Position numbers and translations under genes: made by a program. DNA of 62,893 nucleotides from Sphingopyxis sp. H115 (GTDB lineage: Bacteria; Pseudomonadota; Alphaproteobacteria; Sphingomonadales; Sphingomonadaceae), in NCBI RefSeq assembly GCF_001468465.1, contig NZ_LNSA01000025.1, forward strand, positions 1 through 62,893. The letters are read 5' to 3'. The stretch's first letter is position 1. Each line of letters starts with the position of its first letter. Below are positions 8,689-19,877 of this stretch, piece by piece. The notes below the pieces were generated by a model that saw only the letters and a list, made by a program, of their open reading frames with translations, did not search any database and was not told where the DNA came from.

Positions 8689-11070
8689 ATGCGTCCTTTC
8701 GCCCCCCGGCTGCGTCGCGCGGTCCTTGCCACCAGCGCCCTTTCGATGATCGCCTTCACGCCCGCAGCCTTTGCGCAGGACGCCGGCGCCAGCGATGCCG
8801 GTGACGACGAGATTATCGTGACGGCACGCCGCCGCGACGAACGACTGCTCGATGTTCCCGTCGCGGTCACCGCGATTTCGGGCGATGCGCTCGAAGCGCG
8901 GGGCGCGCTCGATCTGACCGATGTCGCGAATATCACCCCCAATACGACGCTCGAAACCTCGCGCGGGACCAATTCGACCCTCAGCGCCTTCATCCGCGGC
9001 GTCGGCCAGCAGGATCCCGTCCCCGGTTTCGAGGCGGGTGTCGGCATCTATCTCGACGATGTCTATCTGAACCGTCCGCAGGCGGCGGTCCTCGATATTT
9101 ACGATGTCGAGCGGATCGAGGTGCTGCGCGGCCCGCAGGGAACGCTCTATGGCCGCAACACGATCGGCGGGGCGGTCAAATATGTGACCAAGGCGCTGCC
9201 GCAGGATTTCAGCCTGAAAGCGCGCGCGACCTATGGCACCTACGACCAGGCCGAAGGCGTGCTGACGGTCAGCGCGCCGATCGGCGACATGTTGCGCGTT
9301 GGCGGGTCGCTCGCGCGATTGTCGCGCGGCGGATTCGGCGACAATCTCAACATCCCCGGCGTCGAAAATTACAACAAGGACGTCTGGGCGGGCCGCGGCA
9401 CGATCGAATTCGGGGGCTATGACGCGCCCGTCCTCATCCGCCTCTCGGGCGACTATACGCGTGACAAGTCGGATCCGCGCAACGGCCACCGCCTGATCCC
9501 CGGCCTGCTGTCGGGCGCGCCCGTCCTCGACGATGTCTATGACACGCGCGCCGGGCTCAACGCGCCGAAGCAGGATGTCGAAGCGTGGGGCCTCGCGCTC
9601 AACGTCACCGCCGAACTCAGCGACAATCTGACGCTCCGCTCGATCAGCGCCTGGCGCAAGGACGACAGCTTCACGCCAATCGATTTCGACGCGCTGCCCG
9701 CGGTCGACGTCGATGTCCCCGCCGTCTATCGTAATGAACAGCTGAGCCAGGAATTCCAGCTCCTTTATGAAAGCGACCGGGTGCACGGCCTCGTCGGCTT
9801 CTATTATCTCGACGCGCGCGCCTATACCAAGTTCGACGTGATCCTTGCGGAAACCGGTCCGCTGCTGCCGACGCCGGTTCCCGTCGCGCTGGGTTTCGGC
9901 CAAAAAACGATCGGCGACGTACGCACCGATAGCTGGTCGGTGTTCGGCGATGTCACCTTCGACGTGACCGACCGGCTGCACCTGTCGGTCGGCGGGCGTT
10001 ACACCGTCGACAATCGCGACAGCTATATCTTCAAGACCAACCAGATCCTCGGCGCCGATCCCGAGTTCGGAGGCGAGAGCGTCCCGATCGGCGCGCCGAT
10101 CACCGATTTCGACGGCAAGGCCCGTTTCAAGAAATTCACCCCGCGCGCTTCGGTGTCGTTCGACATCCACGACGACCTGATGATTTACGCCTCCTATTCA
10201 AAGGGCTTCAAGGGTGGCGGTTTCGACCCGCGCGGCAGCGCGAATGTCCGCGCGATCGATATCAACAACGACGGCATCTTCGCCTATGACGAAATCTACA
10301 ATTTCTTTCTGTTCCAGCCAGAAACGGTCGACAGCTACGAAGCCGGGATCAAGGGCGCGTCGGCGAATGGCGACATCAATTTCGCGCTGACGGGATTCTA
10401 CGCCGATTACAAGAATGTCCAGATTCCGGGATCGGTCGGCATCGACGCGAACAACGACGGGGTGTTCGAGGGCTTTTCGGGCGTTACCACCAACGCCGCC
10501 TCGGCAACCTTCAAGGGCCTGGAGCTCGAAACCTCGGCGCGCTTTGCGCATGATTTCGCGGGCGCGGGGTCGCGCATGACCTTTGCCGGCACGCTCGGTT
10601 ATATCGATGCGCAATATGACGAGTTCATCGGAAACCTCGGTACCGACGTGTCGGATATCACCGATATCCAGAACACGCCGACCTGGACCGCATCGGGCAC
10701 GCTCGGCGCGCTGGTCCCCGTGGGCGACGGCGACGTCAACCTGTCGACCACTGTCTCCTATCGCAGCAAGACGCAGCAGTTCGAATATCCCAGCCCCTAT
10801 CTCGATCAGAAGGGTTACGCGCTGTGGGACGCCAGCCTCGTCTATAATTTCGCCGGCGACCGCTATTCGATCGGCCTCCACGCGAAAAATATCCTCGACA
10901 AACGATATAAGACGTCGGGCTACCAGTTCCTGCTGACCAGCCCGACCACGGGTCTGCCGCTTGCGGCACCGAACGGCAATCCGATCCCCTCGCTCGGCCG
11001 CGAAGGTGTCGCAACCGCCTTCTACGGCAACCCGCGCCAGTTGTTCGTGACCGGCACCGTAAAATTCTGA
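8689..11070 (+). CDS. TonB-dependent outer-membrane receptor
   Basis: A 793-aa outer-membrane transporter. A signal peptide ends near residue 25 (Ala-Phe-Ala), followed by a TonB-box-like DEIIVTAR segment. The plug domain runs to about residue 165 (VERIEVLRGPQGTLYGRN is the classic plug block) and a 22-strand-type barrel ends in an aromatic terminus (Val-Lys-Phe). GGGAGA sits 5 nt before ATG 8689. The substrate cannot be read from sequence; sphingomonads carry many such receptors for sugars, aromatics and siderophores. It is divergent from a TetR regulator and followed by a terminator. Confidence 0.95.
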   Translation: MRPFAPRLRRAVLATSALSMIAFTPAAFAQDAGASDAGDDEIIVTARRRDERLLDVPVAVTAISGDALEARGALDLTDVANITPNTTLETSRGTNSTLSAFIRGVGQQDPVPGFEAGVGIYLDDVYLNRPQAAVLDIYDVERIEVLRGPQGTLYGRNTIGGAVKYVTKALPQDFSLKARATYGTYDQAEGVLTVSAPIGDMLRVGGSLARLSRGGFGDNLNIPGVENYNKDVWAGRGTIEFGGYDAPVLIRLSGDYTRDKSDPRNGHRLIPGLLSGAPVLDDVYDTRAGLNAPKQDVEAWGLALNVTAELSDNLTLRSISAWRKDDSFTPIDFDALPAVDVDVPAVYRNEQLSQEFQLLYESDRVHGLVGFYYLDARAYTKFDVILAETGPLLPTPVPVALGFGQKTIGDVRTDSWSVFGDVTFDVTDRLHLSVGGRYTVDNRDSYIFKTNQILGADPEFGGESVPIGAPITDFDGKARFKKFTPRASVSFDIHDDLMIYASYSKGFKGGGFDPRGSANVRAIDINNDGIFAYDEIYNFFLFQPETVDSYEAGIKGASANGDINFALTGFYADYKNVQIPGSVGIDANNDGVFEGFSGVTTNAASATFKGLELETSARFAHDFAGAGSRMTFAGTLGYIDAQYDEFIGNLGTDVSDITDIQNTPTWTASGTLGALVPVGDGDVNLSTTVSYRSKTQQFEYPSPYLDQKGYALWDASLVYNFAGDRYSIGLHAKNILDKRYKTSGYQFLLTSPTTGLPLAAPNGNPIPSLGREGVATAFYGNPRQLFVTGTVKF

Positions 11071-11085
11071 CCGGCGGTTTGTCAA

Positions 11086-11125
11086 AAAGGGGAAAGGGGC
11101 GCTGGCAACGGCACCCCTTTTCTTT
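11086..11125 (+). terminator. Rho-independent terminator after the TonB receptor
   Basis: AAAGGGG (11093-11099) pairs with CCCCTTT (11114-11120) across a 14-nt loop, followed by TCTTT. It lies 15 nt after the receptor stop codon. Confidence 0.6.
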
Positions 11126-11173
11126 GGCCGCGTAACGGCCGTTTTGGGGTGGTGAGCGGACGTTCCTCCCCAT

Positions 11174-11207
11174 CTTCGTTATTCCCGCGAAAGCAGGAAT
11201 GACGAAG
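11174..11207. repeat. REP-like imperfect palindrome
   Basis: CTTCGTTATTCCCGC and its near-complement (13 of 15 positions) flank a GAAA loop. The core CGT(C/T)ATTCCCGC recurs at 38672, so this belongs to a dispersed extragenic palindrome family. Confidence 0.6.
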
Positions 11208-11241
11208 AAAGGAAATGGCAACTAACGGTCGGAGCCCGCCG

Positions 11242-12393
11242 TCAATCGCCCAGCGCCGGCGCGCCTGTCGATGCCACCATGCGCTCGCCATCGATCACGA
11301 TCGGACTCGCGACCCCGTCGATCGACGCGCCCGCGCCCTCGGGCCGGAAACGCATGCCGCGCGCGATAACCTGCGGGTCGGAAAATACCTGCGCCAGATC
11401 GTTGATCGGCCCCGCCGGCACGCCTTCGGCCTCGAGCGCGACCGACAGGGGCTGCGCGTTCCACGCGGCAATCTTCGCCGCGAGCAGCGGGATCAGTTCG
11501 GCACGGTTCGCAAGCCGCGCGGCATTGTTCACGAAACGCGGATCGTCGGCCCATTCGGGCACCCCCAATATCCCGCAAAGCTTTCGATATTGCCCGTCGT
11601 TGCCGACCGCGATCACGAGCTGGCCGTCGGCGGTCGCAAAGACCTGATAGGGAACGACATTGACATGGGCGTTGCCCATCCGTTTCGGCACAGCGCCGCT
11701 CGCGAGGTAATTGGCCGCCTGGTTGGCGAGCACCGCGACCTGCGAATCGAGCAGCGCCATATCGATATGCGCTCCGCCCCCGGCGACGTCACGACGTCGC
11801 AAGGCGGCGAGGATCGCCACCGCCGAATACATGCCGGTAAAGATGTCGGCATAGGCGATACCCGCCTTTTGCGGCGGCCCGTCGGGTTCGCCAGTGAGCG
11901 ACATGAAGCCGCTCATCGCCTGCACGATATAGTCGTAACCCGCCCGGTGGGCATAAGGCCCCGTCTGGCCAAAACCAGTGATCGAACAGACGACCAGCCG
12001 CGGAAAATCGGCGCGCAGCCGCGCCGGGTCGAGCCCATATTTGACAAGCCCGCCGACCTTGTAATTCTCGATGACGACATCGGCGTCGGCGAGCAGCGCG
12101 CGCACCGCCGCCTGGCCCTCGGCGCGCGCGATATCGATCGCGACGCTGCGCTTGCCGCGATTGCAGCTGTGATAATAGGCCGCGCCCAGAGCTTCGCCGT
12201 CGGCGCCGGTGACGAAGGGGGGCCCCCATTGGCGCGTGTCGTCGCCCGCACCCGGCCGTTCGACCTTGACCACCTCGGCGCCAAGGTCGGCGAGCAATTG
12301 CCCGCACCAGGGGCCCGCGAGCACACGCGCCAATTCGACGACGCGGATGCCCTCCAGCGGTTTAGGCAAAGGCCGAAATGCCCGTGATCGCAC
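11242..12393 (-). CDS. CaiB/BaiF family III CoA-transferase, probably glutarate-related
   Basis: Moves CoA between carboxylic acids. The 383-aa product has the family opening [18 protein letters not shown] near residues 11-28. The catalytic Asp lies in the YADIFTGMY block near residue 185. It overlaps the end of the glutaryl-CoA dehydrogenase gene by 32 nt if the GTG at 12393 is used; TTG 12369 would give a 6-nt overlap and a start closer to family alignments. The pairing suggests activation of glutarate to glutaryl-CoA, as done by the human relative SUGCT. Confidence 0.85.
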   Translation of the reverse strand: MRSRAFRPLPKPLEGIRVVELARVLAGPWCGQLLADLGAEVVKVERPGAGDDTRQWGPPFVTGADGEALGAAYYHSCNRGKRSVAIDIARAEGQAAVRALLADADVVIENYKVGGLVKYGLDPARLRADFPRLVVCSITGFGQTGPYAHRAGYDYIVQAMSGFMSLTGEPDGPPQKAGIAYADIFTGMYSAVAILAALRRRDVAGGGAHIDMALLDSQVAVLANQAANYLASGAVPKRMGNAHVNVVPYQVFATADGQLVIAVGNDGQYRKLCGILGVPEWADDPRFVNNAARLANRAELIPLLAAKIAAWNAQPLSVALEAEGVPAGPINDLAQVFSDPQVIARGMRFRPEGAGASIDGVASPIVIDGERMVASTGAPALGD

Positions 12394-13564
12394 GGCCGAG
12401 GATCAGCGCGTGGACGTCGTGCGTGCCTTCATAGGTGTTCACCGTCTCTAGGTTCACCGCGTGGCGGATGACATGATAATCGGCCGAAATGCCGTTGCCG
12501 CCGTGCATATCGCGCGCGACGCGCGCGATATCGAGCGCCTTGCCGCAATTGTTGCGCTTCAAAAGGCTGATCGCATCGGGGACCAGGCGCCCCTCGTCGA
12601 TCAACCGGCCGACGCGCAGCGCCGCCTGGAGTCCGAGCGCGATTTCGGTGAGCATGTTGGCGAGCTTCAATTGCACGATCTGGTTCGCCGCAAGCGGACG
12701 TCCGAACTGCTTGCGCTCACCGGTGTAGTTGCGCGCCGCTTCGTAGCAGAATTCGGCTGCGCCCATCGCGCCCCAGCCGATGCCGTAACGTGCGCGATTG
12801 AGGCAGCCGAACGGACCCTTGAGTCCCGACACATGCGGCAACAGCGCATCTTCGCCGACCTCGACCCCGTCCATCACAATCTCGCCAGTGACCGAGGCGC
12901 GCAGGCTCACCTTGCCTTCGATTTTCGGCGCCGACAGCCCTTTCATGCCCTTTTCAAGCACAAAGCCGCGGATCGCGCCGTCATGCGCTTCGGACTTCGC
13001 CCACACGACAAACACATCGGCGATCGGCGAATTGGTGATCCACATTTTCGCGCCCTTGAGGCGGTAGCCGCCTTCGATCTTTTCGGCGCGCGTGCGCATG
13101 CCGCCGGGGTCGCTGCCGGCGTCGGGTTCGGTGAGGCCAAAGCAGCCGACGAGGTCGCCCGAGGTCAGGCCGGGCAGATATTTGCGTTTCTGTTCCTCGC
13201 TGCCATAGGCGTTGATCGGGTGGATCACGAGGCTGCTCTGCACCGAACAGGCCGAACGATATCCCGAATCGATGCGTTCGACTTCACGCGCGATCAGGCC
13301 GTAGCTGACATAGTTCAGCCCCGCGCCGCCATATTCGGGGTCGATCGTCGCGCCGAGAAGGCCGAGCTGGCCCATTTCCGACATGATCTCGCGGTCAAAC
13401 CGTTCGTCGAGAAACGCCGAGGTCACACGCGGCAACAGCGCATCGGTCGCGTAGGACCGCGCGGTGTCGCGCACCATCCGCTCCTCGTCGCTCAGTTCGG
13501 CGTCGAGCTGGAGGGGATCGAGCGGATCGAGCGCTTCGATGCGTTGCGGGTCGGCGAGGGCCAT
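12362..13564 (-). CDS. gcdH: Glutaryl-CoA dehydrogenase
   Basis: FAD enzyme that oxidises and decarboxylates glutaryl-CoA to crotonyl-CoA. The 400-aa product matches the acyl-CoA dehydrogenase fold. GCDH-specific marks are [12 protein letters not shown] near residue 103, with the Arg that binds the glutaryl carboxylate, and the catalytic Glu in TYEGTHDVH near residue 380. [13 protein letters not shown] is the FAD/substrate block. It has an AAGGA site 9 nt before the ATG. It is the first gene of a two-gene operon with the CoA-transferase. Confidence 0.93.
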   Translation of the reverse strand: MALADPQRIEALDPLDPLQLDAELSDEERMVRDTARSYATDALLPRVTSAFLDERFDREIMSEMGQLGLLGATIDPEYGGAGLNYVSYGLIAREVERIDSGYRSACSVQSSLVIHPINAYGSEEQKRKYLPGLTSGDLVGCFGLTEPDAGSDPGGMRTRAEKIEGGYRLKGAKMWITNSPIADVFVVWAKSEAHDGAIRGFVLEKGMKGLSAPKIEGKVSLRASVTGEIVMDGVEVGEDALLPHVSGLKGPFGCLNRARYGIGWGAMGAAEFCYEAARNYTGERKQFGRPLAANQIVQLKLANMLTEIALGLQAALRVGRLIDEGRLVPDAISLLKRNNCGKALDIARVARDMHGGNGISADYHVIRHAVNLETVNTYEGTHDVHALILGRAITGISAFA

Positions 13565-13610
13565 GGAACGGGCTTCCTTAAAAGGGCGGGCAGCCCTTAC
13601 GGAATGCGCG

Positions 13611-14525
13611 CTACGGGGTCGGTTCGGCCGTTTTGCGGGCCATTGCGGCAGCGGGGCTGTCGCGCGGCTCCAATATCGCCGCGGTCTCGATCAGGTCAAG
13701 CGCGCGGCGCGCTTCATGATAGCGCCGTGCATCGATCAGCCAGTCGGTCGCCGCCGCCGATCCGGGCATGGCTTCGACCTCGGCGATCGCCTTGTCGGCC
13801 TGGCCCCCGGCAAGATAGCGACGCGCGCGTTCGAGCCGTTCGGACGCGCGCGGCGATTGCGTCCCCGCGGCGCGTACGACGAACAATTCGCCGAGTTCGC
13901 GGCGAAGCCCGGTCCACAGGCTGCCGTTACTGTCGCCGCCGCGCCCGACCAGCTGTGGTGCCAGCGTATCGAGTTCGGCACGCAATTGTTCGAGCGTAAC
14001 CGGTTCGCGCGACGTGTCGATGATGGTTTTTACCGCATTGGGCTGGTCGTCGCCGAACCGCAGGCGGAGCTGCGCGTCGAGATAGCCGAGCGACAAGCCG
14101 CGATCGAGCGCGCGGCGCACCGCAAAGGCTACGAGCAGGCCTTCGGCACGCGACGCGTTGCCCGACGCCGATTCGGCTTCGAGGGTGATGCGCGAGAGCC
14201 GCTGCTCGAGTTCGGCGACGCGCGCGGCGAGCGCATTGGCACCGTCGATCGGCGCAACGACCAGCGGTTGGCCGGCGGCGGGGGCTTTTACGGCCCCGCT
14301 GGCGACTACGACCGGGGTCGGTGCACCGCCCGGCGATTCGATCATTTTCGTGACCGGCACGCTGTCATTTCCCGTCAGCCAGCGATTCACCGCCCATCCA
14401 CCCCCGACGACCCCGATCAGGAGCAGGAGAAAAGCGCCAATGGCGAGTGCGCGAAACGATAATCCTCGCGCAGGAACCCCCTCGTCCTTCGCGGGCAAGG
14501 AGGTGTCGATGCTGTCGATTGCCAT
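13611..14525 (-). CDS. COG4223/mitofilin-like membrane protein
   Basis: A 304-aa inner-membrane protein with one transmembrane segment (about residues 23-43), a Pro/Val-rich linker, a short coiled coil ([14 protein letters not shown], about 100-115) and a helical C-terminal domain. This architecture and position, directly downstream of hemC-hemD, define the alphaproteobacterial COG4223 family, related to mitochondrial mitofilin. A role linking heme synthesis to the membrane is suggested only by context. ATG 14525 is chosen because the longer frame runs into hemD. Confidence 0.85.
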   Translation of the reverse strand: MAIDSIDTSLPAKDEGVPARGLSFRALAIGAFLLLLIGVVGGGWAVNRWLTGNDSVPVTKMIESPGGAPTPVVVASGAVKAPAAGQPLVVAPIDGANALAARVAELEQRLSRITLEAESASGNASRAEGLLVAFAVRRALDRGLSLGYLDAQLRLRFGDDQPNAVKTIIDTSREPVTLEQLRAELDTLAPQLVGRGGDSNGSLWTGLRRELGELFVVRAAGTQSPRASERLERARRYLAGGQADKAIAEVEAMPGSAAATDWLIDARRYHEARRALDLIETAAILEPRDSPAAAMARKTAEPTP

Positions 14526-14544
14526 GTTTCTCTTTCGAACGACC

Positions 14545-15234
14545 CTATTTGGGGACCTTGTGCCACAAAGCATGCGCTTGTGCCAACATTGCGCCGTCGT
14601 CGGGCTGTCCCGCGATGGCGAGGTCGCCCCAGCCGTCGCCCGCCGCAGCGGCAACCTGCGCGCTTATCGCGACGAGCGCCAGATGCCCGCGGGCCGCACC
14701 GACCAGCTCGGAAACATAGGCGGCGGCGCGCACCGAATGCGCAAGCAGCAGCGCCGGCCTGTCGATCAGGTGCGCCCATTCGGCGGACGGCGCAATCGGG
14801 TCGACGGCATAGCAGGGCAGCGACGTGATCGCGGCGCCCCGGGCGTCGAATTCGGAGCGGTCGCGCCCGCAAAGCCATAATATACGGCGAATATTTCGTG
14901 ACGCCATACCATCAAGAAGCTGCTGCGCGCCGGCTGTGCCCACTGCATCCACCGCCAGACCCGCCGCGTTCGCCGCGTCCGCAGTCGCCGCGCCGACGGC
15001 ATGGACGGGCAGCGATGCCAACGCCGAAAGCCCCGGACCGGCGAGACGCGGCGCGGACGCGCTGGTCAGCAGCAAGGCATCGAACGCGCCGGCCGCAGGG
15101 ACCGTCCAGTCGAGCGGCCGCGCAGCGAAAAGCGGGAGTGAGCGAGCGTCAAATCCCATCGCGCGGGCGCGCGCGACGGTTGCGCCATTGCCCGGTTCGG
15201 GCCGCGTGACGATCAGCGGCGCGCCGCTTTTCAT
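14545..15234 (-). CDS. hemD: Uroporphyrinogen-III synthase
   Basis: Closes and inverts ring D of hydroxymethylbilane to uroporphyrinogen III. The 229-aa product has the two-lobed HemD layout: IVTRPEPGN near residue 8 opens lobe one, LLTSASAPR near 55, and SVRAAAYV near 165 in lobe two. HemD is weakly conserved, so the call relies on motifs plus the 4-nt overlap with hemC. Confidence 0.9.
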   Translation of the reverse strand: MKSGAPLIVTRPEPGNGATVARARAMGFDARSLPLFAARPLDWTVPAAGAFDALLLTSASAPRLAGPGLSALASLPVHAVGAATADAANAAGLAVDAVGTAGAQQLLDGMASRNIRRILWLCGRDRSEFDARGAAITSLPCYAVDPIAPSAEWAHLIDRPALLLAHSVRAAAYVSELVGAARGHLALVAISAQVAAAAGDGWGDLAIAGQPDDGAMLAQAHALWHKVPK

Positions 15235-16181
15235 GCCCCGCCGAACAGGCGCCGGACATTGTCGGGCGCGGCGGCAAGCAAGCGTCGCGCCAGCGCTTCC
15301 GCCGCTTCGGGGCCGTCCAAAATGGCATGTCCCGCGCCATGGTCGGCGCCGTCATCCGAAAAAATCTCGGCGTCGAGACGCAGATTCCCGTCTGCCTGCC
15401 AACTTGCGTGCGCGGCGACGGGCGACCGGCAATCGCCGCCCAGCGCGGCAAGAAATGCGCGCTCCCCCGCAACCGCCCGGTGCGTCGGTTCATGATCGAT
15501 CGCCGCGAGCAAGGTGCAGGCCGCATCGTCGTCGGCGCGGCATTCGATCCCGATTGCCCCTTGCGACGCGGCGGGAAGCAGCATGTCGGCCGCCTGCACC
15601 GATCCGACGTCATGCATCCCGAGCCGGTCGAGCCCCGCCGCCGCGAGCAAGGTGGCATCGGCGTCGCCATCCGCAATCTTGGCGAGCCGCGTCGCGACAT
15701 TGCCGCGCAGCAGCACCGTTTCGAGGTCGGGACGGATGCGCTTCACCTGCGCCGCGCGGCGCGGGCTGCTCGTGCCGAGCCGCGCGCGGTGCGGCAGGTC
15801 GGCGATCGTCGCCGCAGATATCCCCTCGCGCACGACGAGCCGGTCGCGCGGGTCGGCACGCTCGAGCATCGCGCCAAGGAAAAAGCGCGCGTCGCGCAGC
15901 GTTTCGACGTCCTTCAGCGAATGGACGGCGATATCGATCCGTCCCGAATCCAGCGCGGCGTCGAGCTCGCGGGTCCACAACGCCTTCCCGCCGACTTCGG
16001 CGAGCGCGCGATCCTGGATCTTGTCACCCGTCGCGGTCATGGGCACGATTTCGAGCGCCGCCATGTCGATGCCATGGCTGGCAATCAGCGCCGCCGCCGC
16101 CATATGGGCCTGGGCCATCGCCAGCGGCGAGGCCCTTGTGCCGATACGCAACGGGTTTTCGGGGGTGGGAATGCCAATCAT
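15231..16181 (-). CDS. hemC: Porphobilinogen deaminase (hydroxymethylbilane synthase)
   Basis: Polymerises four porphobilinogens to hydroxymethylbilane. The 316-aa product carries [10 protein letters not shown] near residue 11, AVHSLKD near 85 and [10 protein letters not shown] near 130. The cysteine holding the dipyrromethane cofactor is in [11 protein letters not shown] near residue 245. ATG 16181 is the only good start. The same frame is open for another 1.2 kb upstream, but that stretch is antisense to tsaD and not coding. Divergent from tsaD with a 63-bp gap. Confidence 0.96.
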   Translation of the reverse strand: MIGIPTPENPLRIGTRASPLAMAQAHMAAAALIASHGIDMAALEIVPMTATGDKIQDRALAEVGGKALWTRELDAALDSGRIDIAVHSLKDVETLRDARFFLGAMLERADPRDRLVVREGISAATIADLPHRARLGTSSPRRAAQVKRIRPDLETVLLRGNVATRLAKIADGDADATLLAAAGLDRLGMHDVGSVQAADMLLPAASQGAIGIECRADDDAACTLLAAIDHEPTHRAVAGERAFLAALGGDCRSPVAAHASWQADGNLRLDAEIFSDDGADHGAGHAILDGPEAAEALARRLLAAAPDNVRRLFGGA

Positions 16182-16244
16182 GCCGATGCTGCTAGCGCGG
16201 CTTGCCCTCGCGATAAAGGGGCGGGTAAAGGAGCGCGCAACAAT

Positions 16245-17279
16245 ATGACTCTCATCCTCGGCCTTGAATCGAGCTGCGACGAAACCGCGGCGGCGCTCGT
16301 CGACAGCGAACGGCGCATATTGGCGCACCGCGTCGCGGGGCAGGAAGCGGAGCACAAACCCTATGGCGGTGTCGTGCCCGAGATTGCAGCACGCGCGCAT
16401 GTCGACCGGCTCGCGCCGATCGTCGAGGGCGTCCTGACCGATGCCGGCGTGACGCTCGCCGAGGTCGACGCGATCGCCGCAACCGCCGGGCCGGGGCTGA
16501 TCGGCGGCGTCATGGTCGGACTCGTCACCGGCAAGGCGCTCGCGCATGCCGCGAACAAGCCGCTGATCGCGGTCAACCATCTCGAAGGCCACGCGCTGAG
16601 CCCGCGCCTCGCCGATCCGACCCTCGCATTCCCATATCTGCTGCTGCTCGTCTCGGGCGGGCACTGCCAGCTGCTGCTCGTGCGCGGCGTCGGCGACTAC
16701 CGCCGCCTCGCGACGACGATCGACGACGCCGCGGGCGAGGCGTTCGACAAGACCGCGAAGCTGCTCGGCCTCGGATATCCCGGCGGTCCCGCGGTCGAGC
16801 GTATCGCGAAGGACGGCAAGCCGGACGCCGTGCCGCTGCCGCGACCGCTTGTCGGCAGCGCCGAGCCGCATTTCTCCTTCGCAGGGCTCAAGAGCGCGGT
16901 TGCGCGCGCAGCCGCGAGCGGCGAGCATAACGTCCCCGACCTCGCAGCGTCCTTTCAGCAGGCGGTCGTCGATTGCCTCGTCGATCGCAGCCGCATCGCG
17001 CTCGCCGCTTGCCCGGAAGCGACCGCTTTCGTTGTCGCCGGCGGTGTCGCCGCGAACGGAGCGATACGCACCGCGCTCACCGCACTCGCCGCGCGTTTCG
17101 ACAAGGCCTTCGTCGCGCCGCCGCTCTGGCTCTGCACCGACAATGGCGCGATGATCGCGTGGGCGGGCGCCGAACGCTTCGCCGCAGGACTCACCGACCC
17201 GCTCGATACCGCCGCGCGCCCGCGGTGGCCGCTCGATCCCGATGCCGAGACGGTCCGCGGAGCAGGAGTGAAGGCATGA
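16245..17279 (+). CDS. tsaD: tRNA N6-adenosine threonylcarbamoyltransferase TsaD
   Basis: Transfers threonylcarbamoyl to A37 of ANN-decoding tRNAs, working with TsaB, TsaC and TsaE. The 344-aa ASKHA-fold protein has the metal ligands in the HLEGH motif near residue 111. It also has [11 protein letters not shown] at the N-terminus, [11 protein letters not shown] near 85 and [10 protein letters not shown] near 135. AAGGAG lies upstream of ATG 16245. The order tsaD-gpsA divergent from hemCD is common in alphaproteobacteria. Confidence 0.96.
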   Translation: MTLILGLESSCDETAAALVDSERRILAHRVAGQEAEHKPYGGVVPEIAARAHVDRLAPIVEGVLTDAGVTLAEVDAIAATAGPGLIGGVMVGLVTGKALAHAANKPLIAVNHLEGHALSPRLADPTLAFPYLLLLVSGGHCQLLLVRGVGDYRRLATTIDDAAGEAFDKTAKLLGLGYPGGPAVERIAKDGKPDAVPLPRPLVGSAEPHFSFAGLKSAVARAAASGEHNVPDLAASFQQAVVDCLVDRSRIALAACPEATAFVVAGGVAANGAIRTALTALAARFDKAFVAPPLWLCTDNGAMIAWAGAERFAAGLTDPLDTAARPRWPLDPDAETVRGAGVKA

Positions 17280-18268
17280 CGTCCTATTCGAACTTCGGCG
17301 TCGTCGGCGGCGGAGCGTGGGGCACCGCGCTCGCGCAATTGCTTGCCGCGGACGGGGCACCGGTGCGCCTGTGGGCACGCGAAGAAGATGTCGTCGTTTC
17401 AATCAATAGCGAGCATCGCAATCCGCTCTTCCTTCCCGGCGCAGCGCTGTCGCCGTCGCTCACCGCGACGACCGATCTCGCCGCCATGGCCGGCCTCGAC
17501 GCATTGCTGGTCGTGGTCCCGGTTCCGTTTCTGCGCGCGGTGCTTGGCGATCTGCCCCCCGGCGATGCCCCGCTGATCTTCTGCAGCAAGGGCATGGAGG
17601 CGGACAGTTTCGCTTTCCCCATCGACATGGCGCAGGATCTTGCACCCGGCCGGTCCCATGCCGTGCTCTCGGGCCCGACTTTCGCGCACGAGGTCGCCGC
17701 GGGCCTGCCGACCGCGATCACGCTCGCCGCTGCCGACGCCGCGCTCGCTACCTCCCTCGCGCAGGCGCTCGCACGCCCGCATTTCCGCCCCTATGTTTCG
17801 ACCGACGTCATCGGGGCCGAAATCGGCGGCGCGGTCAAGAATATCCTCGCGATCGCCTGCGGCATCGTCGACGGGGCCGGGCTCGGGCTCAACGCGCGCG
17901 CGGCACTGATCAGCCGCGGTTTCGCCGAAATGACGCGTTTCGGCCTAGCGCGCGGCGCGCAAGCCGAAACGCTTGGTGGACTCGCCGGCCTCGGCGACCT
18001 CGTGCTGACCTGCACCTCGTCCAATTCGCGCAACTTCGCGCTCGGTCAGGGGCTCGGTCGCGGCGAAGAGGCCGCCACGCTGATGGCCGATCGCCGCACC
18101 GTCGCCGAAGGGGCGTTCAGCGCCCCCGTTGTCGCTGCGGCCGCGCGCGCCGACGGCATCGACATGCCGATCACCGATACCGTCGCGCGCCTCGTTGCGG
18201 GTGAAGTGCGCGTCGCCGACGCCATTCATGCCCTGCTCAGCCGGCCGCTGCGATCCGAAGGCCGATGA
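17276..18268 (+). CDS. gpsA: Glycerol-3-phosphate dehydrogenase [NAD(P)+]
   Basis: Makes sn-glycerol 3-phosphate for phospholipid synthesis. The 330-aa product has a Rossmann loop [12 protein letters not shown] (residues 9-20), CSKGME near 103, [10 protein letters not shown] near 135, the catalytic Lys in [11 protein letters not shown] near 188 and [11 protein letters not shown] near 240. Its ATG overlaps the tsaD stop (ATGA). Confidence 0.96.
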   Translation: MTSYSNFGVVGGGAWGTALAQLLAADGAPVRLWAREEDVVVSINSEHRNPLFLPGAALSPSLTATTDLAAMAGLDALLVVVPVPFLRAVLGDLPPGDAPLIFCSKGMEADSFAFPIDMAQDLAPGRSHAVLSGPTFAHEVAAGLPTAITLAAADAALATSLAQALARPHFRPYVSTDVIGAEIGGAVKNILAIACGIVDGAGLGLNARAALISRGFAEMTRFGLARGAQAETLGGLAGLGDLVLTCTSSNSRNFALGQGLGRGEEAATLMADRRTVAEGAFSAPVVAAAARADGIDMPITDTVARLVAGEVRVADAIHALLSRPLRSEGR

Positions 18269-18344
18269 TGGGCCGCACACAATTGCCTGCTCGCCTGCGC
18301 CACGCTAGACTGACCGGCAGGGCGAGGCAGAAGGGGCGCGAGGC

Positions 18345-19874
18345 TTGAGCCAGACGGACAGCGCAGCCGCGCCCGCTTCGCCGGACGGTCCCCCGCGGGA
18401 CGCGGATACTGCGGCCCTCGCGAAGGGCGGGCGCACCAACTTCTTCGGCTTCATCCTCCGCCTCGTCGCGCGCCTGCCCTTTCTGTATGTGGCGGGCCGT
18501 TGGTACGGGCCAGAAGCGGTCGGGCGCTTCGCCTTTGCCGTGCTTGTCATCGAACTTGTCGCACAGCTCGCGACGCTGGGACTCAAGCGCGGACTCGCCG
18601 AACAATTGAGCGCGCCTGGCGCCGACCACCGCACCGTCGTCTGGGACGGCATGTTCGTCGCCTTCATCGCCTCCTCCGCCGGGTCGCTACTCCTTGTGCT
18701 CTTCCCGCAGATCATGTTTCCGTCGGGCGGCATCGACGGCACCGACCGCTGGATGGCGCTGCTCGTCTTCGCGATCGCCGGGACCGACATCGCGCTTGCC
18801 GCCTGCGCCTATAAATTCGATATCGGCGCGACGGTGCGCGCGCGCGCGGTCGTCGAACCTTGGGTCATCAGCGCCGCCGCCGCCGGATTCTGGTTCGTGT
18901 CGGTGCGCGACGGCCTCATGCTCTCCTATGCCGCCGCGATGCTCGGCGCCTTCCTGACCGCGCTGATCCCGATGCTTCGCCATTATGGCGGGCCGCAGGG
19001 GTGGCAACCACACCCTGCACACCTGATCGCAGTTGCGCGGCGCAACGCGCCGCTCGCCGCCGCCGACGCAATCGAATGGGGCACCCGCCGGCTCGACCTA
19101 TTCATCCTGGGCCAGTTCACCTCGCCGACGATCTACGGCATCTATTATATGGCGCAGCAGGTCGCCTCGCTGCCGCAAAAGCTGAAGACGAGCTTCGAGC
19201 CGATTCTCGGCCCCGTCATCACGCGCAACCTCGCCGAAAAGCGGCTTGCCGCCGTGGCCGCGCAAGTGAGTCAGGTTGGGTTCTGGATCATCGCGGCGCA
19301 GGCGGGCGTCGCGCTCGCGCTCGGCATCCCGGGTGAGGCGGTGATGGGCCTCGTCGGCCCCGAATTTGTGAGCGGCACCGCTGCGCTCGCCTTCCTGCTC
19401 GCAGCCGAAGTGGTGGCGGCGACCGCGGTCGTCAGCGAAGCGGCGCTCGTCTATGTCGCGCGCCACCGCAACCTGCTGATCAGCATCGCCACGCTCGCGC
19501 TGCAAGCCGCCCTCAGCGTCGCGCTGATACTGGTCGCACAATCGATGGGCCTGCCGCCCATCTATTACGCCGGCGCGGTGGCGCTGGCGCTGATGCTCGC
19601 GCTCGGTTTCGCCTCGGTGGTCAAGGCGCGGCTGCTCGCGCGCGTGCTCGGCGCGCCGGTCAACAGCCTGCGCTGGGCGCTTGTGTGGGCGACTGCGGGC
19701 GCCGCGGTGCTCGGCTGGGGCGCGACCCAGCTTCCCGAATGGGCCGAGCTGCTAATCGGCGTGCCCTTCATCCTTGGCGTTTACGCGTGGCTGATCTGGA
19801 CGCGCGGTTTCGGCCCTGCCGATCGCGCGCTGTTCAAGAAGCACCCCGATCCGGCCGAAGCGGCCGCCGCCTGA
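18345..19874 (+). CDS. Polysaccharide/lipopolysaccharide flippase (Wzx/MATE-like fold)
   Basis: A 509-aa integral membrane protein with about 12-14 hydrophobic segments from residue 45 to 490, in the pattern of the RfbX/Wzx polysaccharide exporter family. Such proteins flip lipid-linked glycans across the inner membrane. It starts with TTG 18345, with AGAAGGGG upstream; no in-frame ATG lies in the first 100 codons before the membrane region. No glycosyltransferase neighbours are present, so the substrate is unknown. Confidence 0.85.
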   Translation: MSQTDSAAAPASPDGPPRDADTAALAKGGRTNFFGFILRLVARLPFLYVAGRWYGPEAVGRFAFAVLVIELVAQLATLGLKRGLAEQLSAPGADHRTVVWDGMFVAFIASSAGSLLLVLFPQIMFPSGGIDGTDRWMALLVFAIAGTDIALAACAYKFDIGATVRARAVVEPWVISAAAAGFWFVSVRDGLMLSYAAAMLGAFLTALIPMLRHYGGPQGWQPHPAHLIAVARRNAPLAAADAIEWGTRRLDLFILGQFTSPTIYGIYYMAQQVASLPQKLKTSFEPILGPVITRNLAEKRLAAVAAQVSQVGFWIIAAQAGVALALGIPGEAVMGLVGPEFVSGTAALAFLLAAEVVAATAVVSEAALVYVARHRNLLISIATLALQAALSVALILVAQSMGLPPIYYAGAVALALMLALGFASVVKARLLARVLGAPVNSLRWALVWATAGAAVLGWGATQLPEWAELLIGVPFILGVYAWLIWTRGFGPADRALFKKHPDPAEAAAA

Positions 19875-19877
19875 CCC

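Noticed and set aside
15231..17402. A 723-codon open frame antisense to tsaD continuing from hemC
   Set aside because: Only the part from 16181 down matches HemC; upstream is the GC-rich antisense shadow of tsaD.
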